A program made the position numbers and the translations under genes. The notes beneath the pieces were generated by a model. It was not told the origin of the DNA. It did no database searches and saw only the letters and a list, made by a program, of their open reading frames with translations. Below, piece after piece: positions 39,176-51,722 of a stretch of DNA of 64,000 nt. Source of the stretch: Gonatopus flavifemur (lineage: Eukaryota > Arthropoda > Insecta > Hymenoptera > Dryinidae). The stretch spans positions 4,774,001 to 4,838,000 of the forward strand of contig JAFFJZ010000003.1 in assembly GCA_018340375.1 (NCBI GenBank), read 5' to 3'. Numbering within the stretch: the first letter of the stretch is position 1; every line of letters starts with the position of its first letter.

Positions 39176-41004
39176 GAAAAAAAATCAAAAAACACCATAT
39201 TTATAATATAGGATCGTTTATATTCGTTTACAATACATTTTACATAATAAGAGGAATACTGAATCAAACAGATGCCGTACTTAGTGCATTGTACGATCTA
39301 ATGTGAAAAAAAAACAGGCACAATGTTGTAATATTACGTTATCTATTTGTTGGCAATACACTTTAATACTTATTGTGATAGTTATATTCAAAACTCAACA
39401 CGGACTATTCAAATAACGCTTCGACGGTACTAAATATATGTATTTTTATATGTATAATAATCTACAATAGCTATCGCACATACATTCGAACGCACGCGAC
39501 TGAAACCACAGAATATATCACACATATATTTCCTGTGTGAATATGTGTATATATATTTATATAAGTATGTATGTAAAATACATCGTTCATTGTATACAAT
39601 ACTTTCATTTTTACCTTGTCCTAGTACATCGTTTGAAATATTTCAGGCACGAAGTTGACAAAAAGAAATTTCCCATCCAGATTTTTCACGTTGTTCTCTC
39701 TTTGTTTGTTTTTCTTTTTTCCAGGAAATCACGAATCAAAATATTACAGTCCACGTGGAAAACGAAAGTCGAAAAAAAAATAATAATAATAATAAACTAA
39801 ACCAAACTGCATCAGTTCCCAATATTCGTTTTGTTATCAAATATCCGATGAAAGACCACAAGAAATTTACATTTACATGTATACAAATATATATTTTATC
39901 AACGTAACAAACTCATAATTCGATATTTAAGAAACAATTTCTTGCTTGTACTGATCTGATTTGATCTCAAATTATAATCTAAAATAATATTTTATATATA
40001 AATATGCGCGTATTTATATATTTACATACTTAAAAATATTATAAATTAATAAAACAAACTGTGAAAATCTGTTAAATTATTTATATGGTTTTATAGATTT
40101 TTCATCGTTCAATAAATATTCGGGAATTCATTGTTTTATACGTTTCTGAAGAAGTTAGTAAAAGGAAACAATTAGCACAACAATTCATTATTCATTCACT
40201 TTGAGAAGGCTGGCATTTAGAATAATGTTAACGATATCTTTGTAAAATCTACCACTATAGGGCGAGAAATTCATTTTCCTTTCTGCTTATTATCATCATA
40301 ATCGATTATTAAAAAATATAGATTATTCTTAAATATTGTATCAAAGCATACAATTCGTCAGTATCAAGTATCATGTTAGAATCCAGTTTAGAATTTATTT
40401 GTTCAATGCAATGTGTTATCAAAAGTTTGTAAAAGCTGGAAAACGTATAAACACGATTGTTATAATATTTTCGCTTGTTCAGAATTTCCAAACACCATGG
40501 CCATTGTACAGATTACTAGCTTCCTGTTTCCAGAGGAACAAATAATCAAACTCAATTATCCGGAATTGGACCCTGTGTTCGTTTTCAAGTCATATCGATC
40601 TTGCTGCAATGCAAGATTCATGTAATCGATTTCACGATCACAGCTTGTGTGAAAAATACAAATATGTACCGAATTCCACATCGTTCGTTCGATAAAGTGA
40701 CTTAACTTAAAATAAATATCCAATTAAAACATTGGAAAAGAATGTTTTTTTTTACATAGGATCCAATACGATTACAGATCATCATGATCAAATATACAAA
40801 AGGTTCCAAACTAAACGGTATCTTCAATTTCATAGATGGTGTGAATGTATCGAAGATACTTTATCCGAGTCTCGAATATGTAACCCATATTAATTAATGA
40901 GCAAATAATTTCGAATGCGAAGTTCAAATCAAAGAGACAATTCACTTTGGTGCCGCACATTAATCGACTTATCCTCTTAGTCTCCAAGAACTAAAAACAC
41001 ATAA

Positions 41005-41189
41005 TTAAGGGGATACCAGCATCAGGACTTTAGCGAATTATCATTTTCTGTAATTTTACTCATCAGGGACGGAACATAATCTTCATTCCAATGCACTTAG
41101 AATTTTCAATTTTAATTATATCCAATGATTTTCGAATATAGTTACAGACAACAAGTATACTAAAGTACCGGCGCTCGGTATTTTCTTAA
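41005..41189. mobile_element. TTAA-flanked piggyBac-like MITE
   Basis: TTAA at 41005..41008 is followed by GGGGATACCAGC. The right end reads GCTCGGTATTTTC then TTAA (41186..41189). The inverted ends agree at most but not all positions. The left end is identical in type to copies at 51979-52094, 56899 and 58156. No coding capacity. Confidence 0.5.
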
Positions 41190-41790
41190 TTTATCAGGTA
41201 TCATAAATAATTCACTAAGGTACATAGTTATACAATAAATATTTATCACAAAAAGCTGGTCTAGCGCTGTGGCTTTTGAATTTCGTTTAGTATATGCCAA
41301 CTTTTTTTCCTTTTTTTCCATTCAATAAAGCCATGTTATTATTATTATTCTATCAAAAAACGAACGATTGCGTATATAGATTCCAATATACCGTTAATTT
41401 ATTTCAATCCTATCATGGGGCTTTTATTTTTCCGTAAGCGGATTCACCGTTACGTCAATTGAATCATCAAGAATGCATTTCCAGCAATTCTTTTCTTTTT
41501 TTTTTCTCATCAAAATTACAACTGGCACTTTCGAAGTAATGACTATGAAATAAACACGTGACAAAAGACATTGTATAGAATTTTTAATAAATTATTCCTT
41601 TTGGAATATGAATTTTGTTATTAATCAACAAAATTAGGAAGAAAATAGAGGAGAGTATATAGATGTGAAAGAGTAAACGTTAAAAGTGTAGAACAAAGCG
41701 TTTGTAGTTGATCAACTTCTTTCGTATTTCATAGTGCATTATTTCATCCATATACAAATTCTGAAATGCCAGTAGTTCGTGCAATATATA

Positions 41791-42032
41791 CCCAGATAAC
41801 ATTCTGTGCGCGCAATGTTTGAGCCTCGAGAGCCGCGTCTCTCACGCCACTCACGCGGCTCACGAGGCTCACTCGCCATATGCACGCAAATAGCAATCAT
41901 GCTCACGTATGAGCGCGATGGCTTGCAGTTCTGTCGACAGAAAGCGACGCACATGGATCCGACTTTGCTAGCGATTCTGTAACTCGATTTGCACGTGAAT
42001 CGCTTACACTTGCGCGCAAAATGCTATTAGGG
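41791..42032. mobile_element. Hairpin-rich MITE with CCCAGATAAC end
   Basis: The ends are inverted: left CCCAGATAACATTCTGTGCG, right (reverse complement) CCCTAATAGCATTTTGCGCG, both embedded in TATA-rich flanks. The interior is unusually GC-rich for this window and forms a hairpin (GAGCCTCGAGAGCCGCG against CGCGGCTCACGAGGCTC). No coding capacity. Confidence 0.55.
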
Positions 42033-42408
42033 TATATATATATATATTACTTGAAATATTCGAATAGGATTATTAAAAACAAAACTCGAGTTGTTTTTAA
42101 ATTCCTCTAAAAGCGTGAATTAATGTATGAATGGACCCCTTTTTTGTGCACCTATCAAGCTGGAAGTAGTATACGATTGAATTCTATCAACTCAATCAAT
42201 CAAGATCATCAGTTCTCGGGGTACTGGCGTTATGAATTTCGATAAATGTGTTGAATGAATTATTGTCTCTTTTCTGCAATAGACAATATTTTTCAAAAGC
42301 TAATAATTGATCACTTACGAATCTAAATCCCTTTTTAGAATCCTTGCATCATTTGTTATTGGATCTTCTTTTGGTTCCAAGACTTCGTATTTTCGGAACA
42401 CGCAAATC

Positions 42409-45400
42409 TTATGGAGGAGCACAATCGTTCTCGTCTATGCTGACATGTCGCTCGTGATTCGTGTAACGTAACAAAGGGTCACCGATGTTTATAGCTCCTG
42501 TTTCATCTTCATTGTTCACCGAACGACTCACGATTTCTTCTGAAAATATCAATCATCGAATATTTTCATTTGATTAAAACAGAAATTAATTATTTTTGGA
42601 GGATAAGATAAGATAATCCGTGTACTTTGTTTTTATCGAAAAAAATCAAGTGCGACTTACCAGGCAAACAAAGCTGAAGTTGATCGTTGCTAGGATTTGT
42701 ACTATCTCCCGTACCACTGTCTTTACTATGCTGAGAACTAGTATCCAAGTACAAATGAGTTTGCGCTCCAGGTACAGCAGGGATAACAGTCGTCGAAGGC
42801 AGTGTACTTGCATTGTGTGACATATTCAATTTTCTTCTGGTTTGATAAATTATTATGACCCAAATGATTGATGTGCCGATAGCGCAACATACCACAGTAA
42901 TAATTATCAAACCCAATAATTCGTCATCGTACATTACTGGATTTGGAGCTGAAAGGAGAATCATTGATTTTACATTTTTCTCAAGAGAATTTTTCATACA
43001 AATTCTATCACGTAAAATCCTTACCTGGATTCACAGTCAAATGGGAAGCTCCGACGACACTTCCTTTTGAATTACTCATCTCACATTCGTAAGTTCCTTC
43101 GTCGCTGGCCGTTGTATTGACGATTATCAATAACTGATTTTCAGCGGTGAAGAAGTGTCGTTCGGTCGTCTGTAATGGGCTTCCATTCTTACGCCAAGAC
43201 AATTTTGGTCGAGGTGAACCACTCGCCATGCATTCCAAAACGATCGAACTACCGATCGTTATTTCCTTGTTTTCCATTGGTTTAACAAAGGACGGGATTT
43301 CTGAAACAGAAAAATAAATAAGAATTGTTTGATCCCGGTGAAAAAGACTGAAGATACATTTCAGAGGTTTATTTCAAAATGAAAAAAATTAGCTCAACGA
43401 CAAAACTTACCGAGTATGGTGAGAGTGGCATTCGCGATTATAACGCCAGCCAAATTTTGTGCGGTACACGAATAAACTCCACTGTCAGCCATTTTTACAT
43501 CAACGATATATAAAATGTCATCCGTGTCCATCATATGCATTCTTCTTTCTCTCGCCGCAGGGAAATCGTTTCCTCCATCTTTTTGCCATGCTATTTGCGG
43601 AGGAGGTTCGCCTTCCGCGGAACACTCCAAGCGAACAGTTTTTCCAGCAGTGACTTCCATATCGCGCGGAGTTTTTGAAAATGACGGATACGCTGTGAAA
43701 TTATATTATATCGATAAATACGATTGCACTCCTCCACATTTTTATCGAATCATAATAAGAGTTTTACTTACTCATTATACTAATTTTCGCCTTGGAAGAA
43801 TAAGTAGTTCCATACGTATTCGAAACTATACACTGATATTTTCCTTCGTGATCGTAAGTTACGTTGGTAAGATGCAAAATAGATGATGCTTTGGTCACCC
43901 CAAGTTCCAAGGAATCATTATCCGTGCTGAATTGTGCGTCTCGTAACTCTACATTATTGTGTTTCCAAAGGAATTGAAGGGGCGCGTCAGCTGTGCTGGA
44001 TGCACGGCAAACTAGAGTCACGTTATGGCTTTTGATACTCATTTGAGTTCTAGGTTCTTCGATTATCCTTGGTTTAGGGAATTCATCTGTAACGAAGGAA
44101 CAATTTTTCTCATTTTGTACACTGAACATGTTTGGTTGGATCAAAGGAAAAATTTAAACCACGCTGAATAGAGGGATAGTGTAAAAAAATAGTTGATAGG
44201 AGACGATGCTACTTACCACAAGTGAAATTTGAATGATGTAATTGAGTTAATGGCATTCCATGCAACCAATGTGGATAACCACAATGTACTTTGGTATCGC
44301 TATACCTGTGCTCTTGTAACCATATACTCAACCACTGCAATTCACAGTCACAAACCAATACTCCTATAATAAAATTAAATTACATGTACTCTTTTCGTAA
44401 CAAGAAGATTAGATTTTCAATAATCAATCATCACTTACTTGAGTTCATTTTAAGTTTCGCCAGAGAGACCATCGAAGCAAATGCATCTTTTTCTATGTTC
44501 GTTACGTTATTACCAGTTAAATCTAATTCTGTAACCTGACTCAATCCGGAAAAAGCATGATTACTGATGGACTGTATTCCATTGTGAGCTAATCCCAACT
44601 TCGACAATCTCTCGAGAGAATCGAAGACTCCATTAGCTTCTTCGACCATCGAGGAAATCAAATTCCAGTTCAGTTCCCTAAAAAGGAGATTTATTAGATG
44701 CGTGAAACGCTATGTGAATGCTTAAAAATTCTCATTGGCATTCCAAACTTACAAAACTTGTAGATTTGGTGAACGATTAAATGCACTGTCTGAAATATAT
44801 GAAATCCGATTGTGATCCAATTTGAGGTTTTCTAACTTTTCCAAGTATTCAAAAGCACCTCGGTCTATGGAAGTTAATTCATTGTGGGACAAGTCTCTGT
44901 GGATGGAAATGAGATATATTATCAATAAGAATGGTTTTGTTTTCAAATTAACATTGAAACAAAATTAGAAATTGAATGAAAAAAATATTCTTCCAAAATG
45001 AATGGATGCTTATTGCATCCATTTATTTGAATCGAATGTTTGAGTGCAAGCGGGTTGTTATTTTTATTTCATGAGGGCGATAAAAAAAAAATAATAAGAA
45101 TATAGGTCTATTATTATGAGGATATATTATTCTCAATTCATTCGAACAGTGTCATATTATTTCCCATTCGGCTACTTGTATTAATACGGGGTAATAACGG
45201 GACCGAGGATTACCCACTTAAGCAGATGTTCAAATAAAACTCAAGTTCACCAACCATTTAATGATCTCCTCCCTACGTATAAGAATATAATTTTCGAATC
45301 ACGCTCCATTGTGAATGAGATTCGAAATCGAGCACTTCTACTGTTATTCGGTCAATTTGGTAAATTATTTCATTAACGATTTCACTAAACGGGATATGAA

Positions 45401-48400
45401 TTAATTGATGTAATTTTCAATTGTTTTCCAAATTCTGTCTTCAAACAAAGTTTACACAATCTCAATGATAACCCGATCATAAAAAAATACTCACAATTCT
45501 TTGATCTCCTTGCTGGTATCCCACGCTAAAGGTTCTATCTTATTAATCCGATTGTGAGATAACGTGAGTTTTTGTAATCGTTCCAACTCAAATAAAGCGC
45601 CTTTCTTCACAACGGACAATGAGTTGAAATCTAATTGGAGAAGAACTAGATTTTTGAGAGGCCAGAAAGCCCCATCGTCCAAAGTATCAATTTTATTTCT
45701 CTTCAAACGAAGTTCCTCAAGATTTTTCAATCCCCGGAAACTCAAACCTTGAATCTGGTGCAAATCATTTCTATTCATTTCCCTGAGAAAGATAAAGAAA
45801 GAATTATATTCCTTGATGAATTGTTCTTTTTATTATACAAATTTTCAAGTATTCCAAAAAAGAAAAAAACTCACAAAATACGTAAATTTCCAAGATTTTT
45901 AAATAAATCCTTAAAGTGCGTGATACGATTTTTGTTCAACCGGAGTTCTTCGAGCAGAGTCAAATTATCTAAACTGCCATTCTGGATTACGCTTATTTGA
46001 TTCATATTTAAATTTCTGTAAAATAAAATGAATATGATTATCCTGGCCTTTTATATCGAAATAGCCATGGACAAGAATTATGCGGATAAAAGATAGACGT
46101 ACAAATGTGTAAGCCGATTAGGAGCGAGAAAGGTTCCTTGGGGTATTCCCGTCAACCTATTTCCATTCATCTCCAACTTCTCAAGTCGTGTTAAACCGGA
46201 CAAAGCGTCGCCGTTGATTTCAAAAATCATATTGTGAGATCTACGGAAGAAGAATGTTCAACAGAATATTATATGATATTTCAAAAACTACACATATCAT
46301 TCCAATAATAGTACACGGAAAATCTTTGAAAAGCAGATTAATTCGAATTTATAGATTCTCAGAAGGAACGTTTTATGATGCTAGGATTACTTTATAATAT
46401 CGCTGAGAATTGTTTCTGAGAATTGTATTATCCTGGTATATTTATCCTGGTTCTTTAAACAGATTAAATGACTCCAACGTTAAACACGTCTAAGCGAATG
46501 GAGAATAATCAAGTGATACGAATGATCATAATTATCATCATTATTGGATGAATGAATAATATTTTGATATAACGGATGAAATTTCAAATTAAATCTCACA
46601 CTTGATATCGTCTCAAACATGTTCAATTTCATCAAATCATTTTTAAATAAATATTCTAGTACGTAGATGTCCTGCACACCTGGCAAATTCATATGTCAGC
46701 TTCATTTTTTTCAAATGAAAACATAGTACGTGCTCTTTAGATGAAGAGATTTATAAATACGGGTTTCATTGAACTCGCAACGTCGGTCAAATAATAACAT
46801 TTTTCAACTTCAAGCTCATCTTGCGGGACCTATTCAAAGAATTCTTCCATTCTCATCGTGTATCACATCTGATGAAATATTTGGGTAAACAGAAACATCA
46901 TCGCTTTGTATCAATTCAATAAATCAAAGATGAACTATCCCCAATATCGCTATAGTTTTCATATTTCCCTTAAATTTGCAGATGGAAATTTGGAAAATAC
47001 ATTAAAACAAACAGTTTCAATGGTAATTGATTTCGAAACACATCAAGTTATCGAATGATCAATTGAATATTTCTTTTTTCAAGGGGATCCACTAGACCCT
47101 TATAGAATTACTAAAATATTCAAAGATGATTTGATGAAATAAAAAAAATCAACCAGTCGAACCTTGTTACATGCCAACGGAAGATTGGATTGATTTTCTT
47201 GAATTTTATCAAGCCACCTTGGAGTATTCTGGGTATAAAGATCTATTAATTGATTAAATCCATAGAGAAAACTAAAAAACTGATACATAAAACTTCGAAA
47301 AAGGGCTGCAGAGAACCGAAGAATGAATTCAATAGTTGATAAATAATGTTCCGAATTCAGAATCACGTATTTATGTAGTGAAAATGCAAATAACTTCAAA
47401 TAAACATCTGTCGCATTCGCATCAAAATAAAAAATTGAGATTAACTGGGGTGACGATTGTTTAACTTCGATATTATACCACAAAAACAATCCTCGAGTCA
47501 AATTGATGAATCATCGAAACAAATTTTCAAGATTATTATTTTAGTTTAATGAGAGTATGAAAAAATCATTAGCGACAATTTGTCTTCTAGAGGAATAAAA
47601 CAATAAAAGTGAATTGTACTTGAAAATTGGATGATATAAATAAGGATAAAAACATTCAGAAATTTGTCAACATAAAAGATGTGGTGTTTGATCAAGACAG
47701 GGCTGATAAAGTGTATATTCAGATCCATTAGATGTTGCATTATTTTGTTGCAGGCTGTGTTCTGATATTTATACGAGAAAACAAATTCATTAACATTGAA
47801 GCACCTCAAAGATACTCGCATGAAATAATTATTTCCTTATTAAGGTGATACTAGCGGCGTGGCAGCAGCCGAATCGTTTATAACAAACTACGGGTAAATA
47901 CTTCAATTTAATAAAAACTATCACTCTGTACAACATTTCCACTTTAATCAGAGAAGTGCAAGTATCACCTTAAATGAAGTCGATCCGATCAATGGAGAAT
48001 ACCAAATATTTTCTGGGATCTGATTCTGATATAACTTGTGATAATGGAGCTGAGATTAATCGCAGATTCTTATAACTTGTTACATAAAAATGTTATCAAG
48101 GATTTAAGTGTGTAAAATGTATAGTGGAATGTTATTTGATTGATTCCTGGTATAAACAGGGCTTTAACAACTTTTGATGAAAAGTAACAACAATAGTTTG
48201 CCAACTCTACAACTATGATTTCCAGCTTCATCTTTTAATGACAATATTTCATCAAACATCTAAGTGGATGAAACGCATCATATAAAATCTAATCGATCAA
48301 TGCGTTATGTGAATATTACTGAGAATTGTGACAGAAAATCACAACAGTTAGCTTTTAGTTTCAGTTCTTCGCATGAAAGGTAATTTATACAATGATTTTT

Positions 48401-49413
48401 TACAGAGATGACAAGAGATGACAAGAGATGATGTCTCATATATTAAAAAACATAGACCTTTTATAATTTGAATTTCTTCTTTTTTCCATGAACTACACAG
48501 AAATATTCTTTTTGAATCTTATGCCATGTTCACACAAAAAGTGCTGTCAATGCAGTCGAAGATGCAATTGATGAAGAATAATGAATCATATCCTCGATGA
48601 GGATACCTCGGAATGAATCTAGTCATTCATCTTTCGCATGACCAAGTATGAATGTATCAATGTATAAATGTATGTTACATAATCTTTCTCGAGATATATT
48701 CATACACATGAGTGTAATAGATTGTTATAGATTTAATCCAAAACTACGTCAATGGATAAAATGAAATTAAAATTGAAATAACAGATTTCAAGAGTTAAAG
48801 ACACACTAACATCGTCTAATGAAGCATTTTTCAAATAAACAGTTCTTGGAATCATTCTGCTTCATATAATCTTGGAATTACAAAAATCAAACTTGTTCAA
48901 TAATGAGTTCAATGGATACTTACAAAGAAAGCTGTGACAAGTTTTTGATGAAATGAAGATACGGAACTTGAGTCAGATGATTCTTGTCGATGGCCAGTTT
49001 GCGTAAATGTATAACATCGGACAGGGCAACGGTGAAATTGTCTCCAAGTTTGTTACCACTCAAATCCCTGAAAATGATTGAAAAATGAAATATTTAGATT
49101 CCGTTGCAGCACTTCATCACAAAACTATCACTTCATGAATAAAACATTAACAAGATTGAAAAGAATGTAGAGAAAAAAAATGAAACAAAAGGCTTTGCAC
49201 TTACAAGTCTTCTGTCCAGGATGGTAATTCACTGGGTGCTGCAATGAGTTGCAAACCATTGCAGTCCACTACATTTCCAAGGCAATGACATTCAGCGGGA
49301 CACGGTTCATCTTCGAGAGAATGAACAACAAGTGTCCAAAGCATTAAAATGATCATCGATCTTCTTTTCCATGCGAACTGATGTATCGTTAAAGGAGTTT
49401 CCAAATTCGACAT
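42409..49413 (-). CDS. LRIG-family receptor (Lambik-like): 15 LRRs, 3 Ig domains, one TM
   Basis: Thirteen minus-strand exons stay in frame (913 aa from ATG 49413): 49413..49205, 49067..48924, 46240..46103, 46015..45875, 45782..45495, 44896..44753, 44677..44439, 44363..44217, 44086..43772, 43692..43411, 43300..43025, 42948..42661, 42539..42409. Order: signal segment ([14 protein letters not shown]), Cys-rich LRR N-cap ([14 protein letters not shown]), 15 LRRs, LRR C-cap (VCDCELQW...FTC), three Ig domains (WKHNN, WQKDGG and WRKNGS core Trp motifs with [15 protein letters not shown] and DEGTYEC), a membrane helix ([20 protein letters not shown]) and a cytoplasmic tail. This is exactly the LRIG architecture. 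Vertebrate LRIGs modulate receptor tyrosine kinase and BMP signalling; Drosophila Lambik is the closest insect homologue I know. Start could also be ATG 49455 or 49356. Confidence 0.95.
46241..48923 (-). other. Largest LRIG intron, with a TTAA-flanked MITE
   Basis: About 2.7 kb between the second and third coding exons. ORFs on both strands are unremarkable. The only clear structure is the TTAA element at 47840..47973, plus a short tandem GATGACAAGA duplication near 48410. Confidence 0.65.
47840..47973. mobile_element. TTAA-flanked piggyBac-like MITE in LRIG intron
   Basis: The 126-bp element 47844..47969 is bounded by TTAA on both sides. Its ends are GGTGATACTAGC (left) and GGTGATACTTGC (right, reverse complement), 11 of 12 identical. 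A TTAA duplication with short inverted ends is the hallmark of piggyBac-type transposition. No coding capacity. Confidence 0.72.
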
Positions 49414-49911
49414 CGTACGGCGGATAATCCAAAAGAGATTGAAGTTAAATGACACTATTCAATTAATCCATAGAAATTTGTTGGCTTTGATTTGGCTCCA
49501 TGGTGGATGGTAAAACATAGCCTCTGGGAAAATCATATTCGCAACTAAGATTCGACATCTCAATATTCGATAATGATACTTTTCTTTCAACACTGCTTCG
49601 ATGCACGCACCATGATGACGCCTACGAAATCACTACAATGCCCATATGAATTTTATGGTTTCGATAGGCATCCATTACAACACACAACACACAACAATTT
49701 ATACCAAATTCGACAATTACGAGTGTTTACGATGTGTCTCGGTGTGAAACGGGGGATGTTTTCCAGCCAATCGTGACACGAGGAAATATTCTTTTCGAGT
49801 TTTGATTGGTGCGAATGAATACTCCCACTCTCATGCTCGAACTGATCGTAAACACCCATAAGAGTCGTCTATCCTCCGATAGGGTTCGTAACTGGTGACA
49901 ATGAGCGTAGT

Positions 49912-50207
49912 ATGCGAGAAGCCCGAATGGCACTTAAGCCCGACTGCATTTAACCCGAACGACTTTAAACCCGAATGACAGTTGACCCGACTAATTATAC
50001 AAATATAATCAAATAAAATGGAGAATTAATCGAAATCAAAGCCTAATTATTCTTCAATCCATACATCTCTACAGTAAAAGGTTGAATGAGCTTTGATTTC
50101 GATTGATTTTCCATTTTGTTTGATTATATTTTTATAATTAGTCGGGTCAATTCGTCAATTGTCATTCGGATTTACCGAATTTACCTTATTACCAGTCGAG
50201 CTTATCA
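49912..50207. mobile_element. Foldback element with CCCGAATGACA-type repeats
   Basis: Long imperfect inverted arms, best conserved at the inner part: AGTTGACCCGACTAATTATA on the left against TATAATTAGTCGGGTCAATT on the right, then AATCGAAATCAAAGC against GCTTTGATTTCGATT. Outer parts carry degenerate repeated CCCGAA-T/A-GACA units. Outer boundaries are approximate. No coding capacity. Confidence 0.5.
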
Positions 50208-50247
50208 CATCCTACCACGATGAGAGATGTTAGAAGTTTAGTAACTT

Positions 50248-50334
50248 CCCAGCTAGCACGAGAGTTTCAAAAAAGTTCGATATGAATACTTCGTATTCAT
50301 TATGAATTCTTCCAGAACTCTTATGGTATCTGGG
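50248..50334. mobile_element. 87-bp MITE, same family as 33901..33970
   Basis: The ends are CCCAGCTAGCACGAGAGTTT and (right, reverse complement) CCCAGATACCATAAGAGTTC. The core contains a GAATAC/GTATTC palindrome and ATTATGAATTC, matching the copy in the LRPPRC-TAF1B promoter. Confidence 0.55.
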
Positions 50335-50417
50335 TTTGAATCAAACACTGCTGGTAACGTAGCAAGTGCCCGAAATTGCATTTATCAGAAAGACAATGGA
50401 GCCTGTCGGAGTAGCTG

Positions 50418-50578
50418 ACCTGATCGGTAGACCTCCGTTGTCTCGAAGGTCCGTTAGCCCGAATTTTTCTGATTCGTTGAAAACTAGTATTTTCCCTTGA
50501 ACTCCCTAAAAACTACTGGTTTTCAACCAATAAGAGAATTTCGGGACTTTCAAGGCGACGGAGGTCTACCATCTGATC
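50418..50578. mobile_element. Nested foldback MITE with 8-bp duplication (insert 1)
   Basis: The body 50426..50570 has ends GGTAGACCTCCGTTGTCTCG and (right, reverse complement) GGTAGACCTCCGTCGCCTTG. Flanks are ACCTGATC (50418..50425) and ATCTGATC (50571..50578), a 7 of 8 match. The end sequence resembles the foldback element at 23997 (GGTAAACACCCGTTG, CCGTTAG.CCGAA), suggesting one superfamily. Confidence 0.68.
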
Positions 50579-50605
50579 ATCTGGTCATGAGTGTCATGAC
50601 CACAA

Positions 50606-50867
50606 CCCAAGTAGCAAAAGTCCCAAAAACTACATCTCTCATTGAATTCTTTCGAAATTACAAAATGAATCACTGAAATGTCAGCAGAATGGAGTCGTAG
50701 GAGAATTCAATTTGCCTCTTGTCATACTATATGCAGTACGATAAATAGTATGACAAAAGGCGAATTGAATTCTCCAAGGAGTCTATTTTGCTGACATTTC
50801 AGTAGTTCATTTTGTAATTCCGAAAGAATTCAATGAGATCTAGTTTTTGGAATTATTGCTATTTGGG
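50606..50867. mobile_element. Nested long-hairpin MITE (insert 2)
   Basis: About 262 bp that folds almost completely on itself: left CCCAAGTAGC ... ATTGAATTCTTTCGAAATTA ... CTGAAATGTCAGCA, with the right half carrying the same blocks in reverse complement. The loop is centred near GCAGTACGATAAATAGTATG. Arms are about 120 bp. Terminal CCCAA.TAGC resembles the CCCAG.TAGC ends of other small elements here. Confidence 0.68.
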
Positions 50868-50930
50868 CATCACTTCTCAACCATTGAACTATATAACATA
50901 CTGGAATGCGCACTCCCTCGATTTTCTATA

Positions 50931-51254
50931 ATATAGACTAGGGATCCTTTAATGAGGGATCGGACAATCAACTGCTGATTACGGATTGGTCGGCCGCCAT
51001 TAGTGGGATAGGTACTGATATTTATGAAAATATTCGAGATACATATTTAAAGTCAGCTTATTCATGTATAATACTTACAATTAAGTGAATCTGAAACATT
51101 CTTCGAACAAAGCATGTAAATACATTTGAGAAAAATGATTTTAATAAAATAACATACACTATGCATGCTTAACTAAACTATAGAAAAAACCGGAAGTATC
51201 CCACTAATGGCGACTGATTGTCCGATCCCTCATTAAAGGATCCCTAATATAGAC
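50931..51254. mobile_element. Nested hAT-like MITE with perfect 8-bp duplication (insert 3)
   Basis: The element 50939..51246 is flanked by ATATAGAC on both sides (50931..50938 and 51247..51254). Its terminal inverted repeats, 32 bp and perfect, begin TAGGGATCCTTTAATGAGGG. A second inverted block (GCCATTAGTGGGATA) follows inside. An 8-bp duplication and TAGGG-type termini are typical of hAT elements. No coding capacity. Confidence 0.85.
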
Positions 51255-51722
51255 CGGTCAGAGGGAGAGATAAATGTTGGGCGCATGGTATCTGCTTCTA
51301 ACAAATGCGTTGTAGAGAGAGGTAGGAAATATGTTGGGAGAGTCGTACTCCCTCTTGCTCGTGCAATAAACTATATCACTCTCACCGCGCCAATCTAGGG
51401 AGCGCTCATTCCAGTATGTATAGAGTTCAATGTTCTCAACCAATCAAAGTTGATCTGGTCATGACCAGATGATCAGGCCAGCCACTTCGGAAGGCTCCAT
51501 AGATTCGTAAATCCGGGGCAAGTTACTAGAAGTTCCTAGCCCTCTTCAAATAGCCGCAGACCTCACCGCTTGCGGGTAGATGGCCTCTCGGACGCTTCCT
51601 ACTTACCAAATTACCCCCATCCAATGAAATACAATTCTTGAGCTCGATACATACTGGAGTGAGCGATGAAGCGGAAGGTTCATTTTCCCAAAAGTCCGAT
51701 GACCCGAATTGCAGAATTCCGA

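Larger units (their letters stand above)
39176..42408. other. Convergent intergenic region between TAF1B and LRIG
   Basis: About 3.2 kb, very AT-rich, presumably the 3' UTRs of both genes. An AATAAA in an AAT repeat at 39791 is one candidate TAF1B signal. It contains a TTAA-flanked element at 41005..41189 and a hairpin-rich MITE at 41791..42032. ORFs of 60-87 codons here have no recognisable product. Confidence 0.5.
49414..50395. other. LRIG upstream region with two MITE-like elements
   Basis: Presumed promoter and 5' UTR of LRIG in the first few hundred bases, without a recognisable TATA box. Two inverted-repeat elements (49912..50207 and 50248..50334) follow. Confidence 0.45.
50396..51500. 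mobile_element. Host element of a nested-transposon cluster
   Basis: The left end ATGGAGCCTGTCGGAGTAGC is mirrored by the right end (reverse complement ATGGAGCCTTCCGAAGTGGC). The match continues inward through CCTGATCATCTGGTCATGA, CTCAACCATTGAACT and CATACTGGAATGCGC once the insertions at 50426..50578, 50606..50867 and 50939..51254 are set aside. The arms are then roughly 130 bp and the original element about 400 bp. It has no coding capacity, and superfamily is unclear. Confidence 0.65.
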
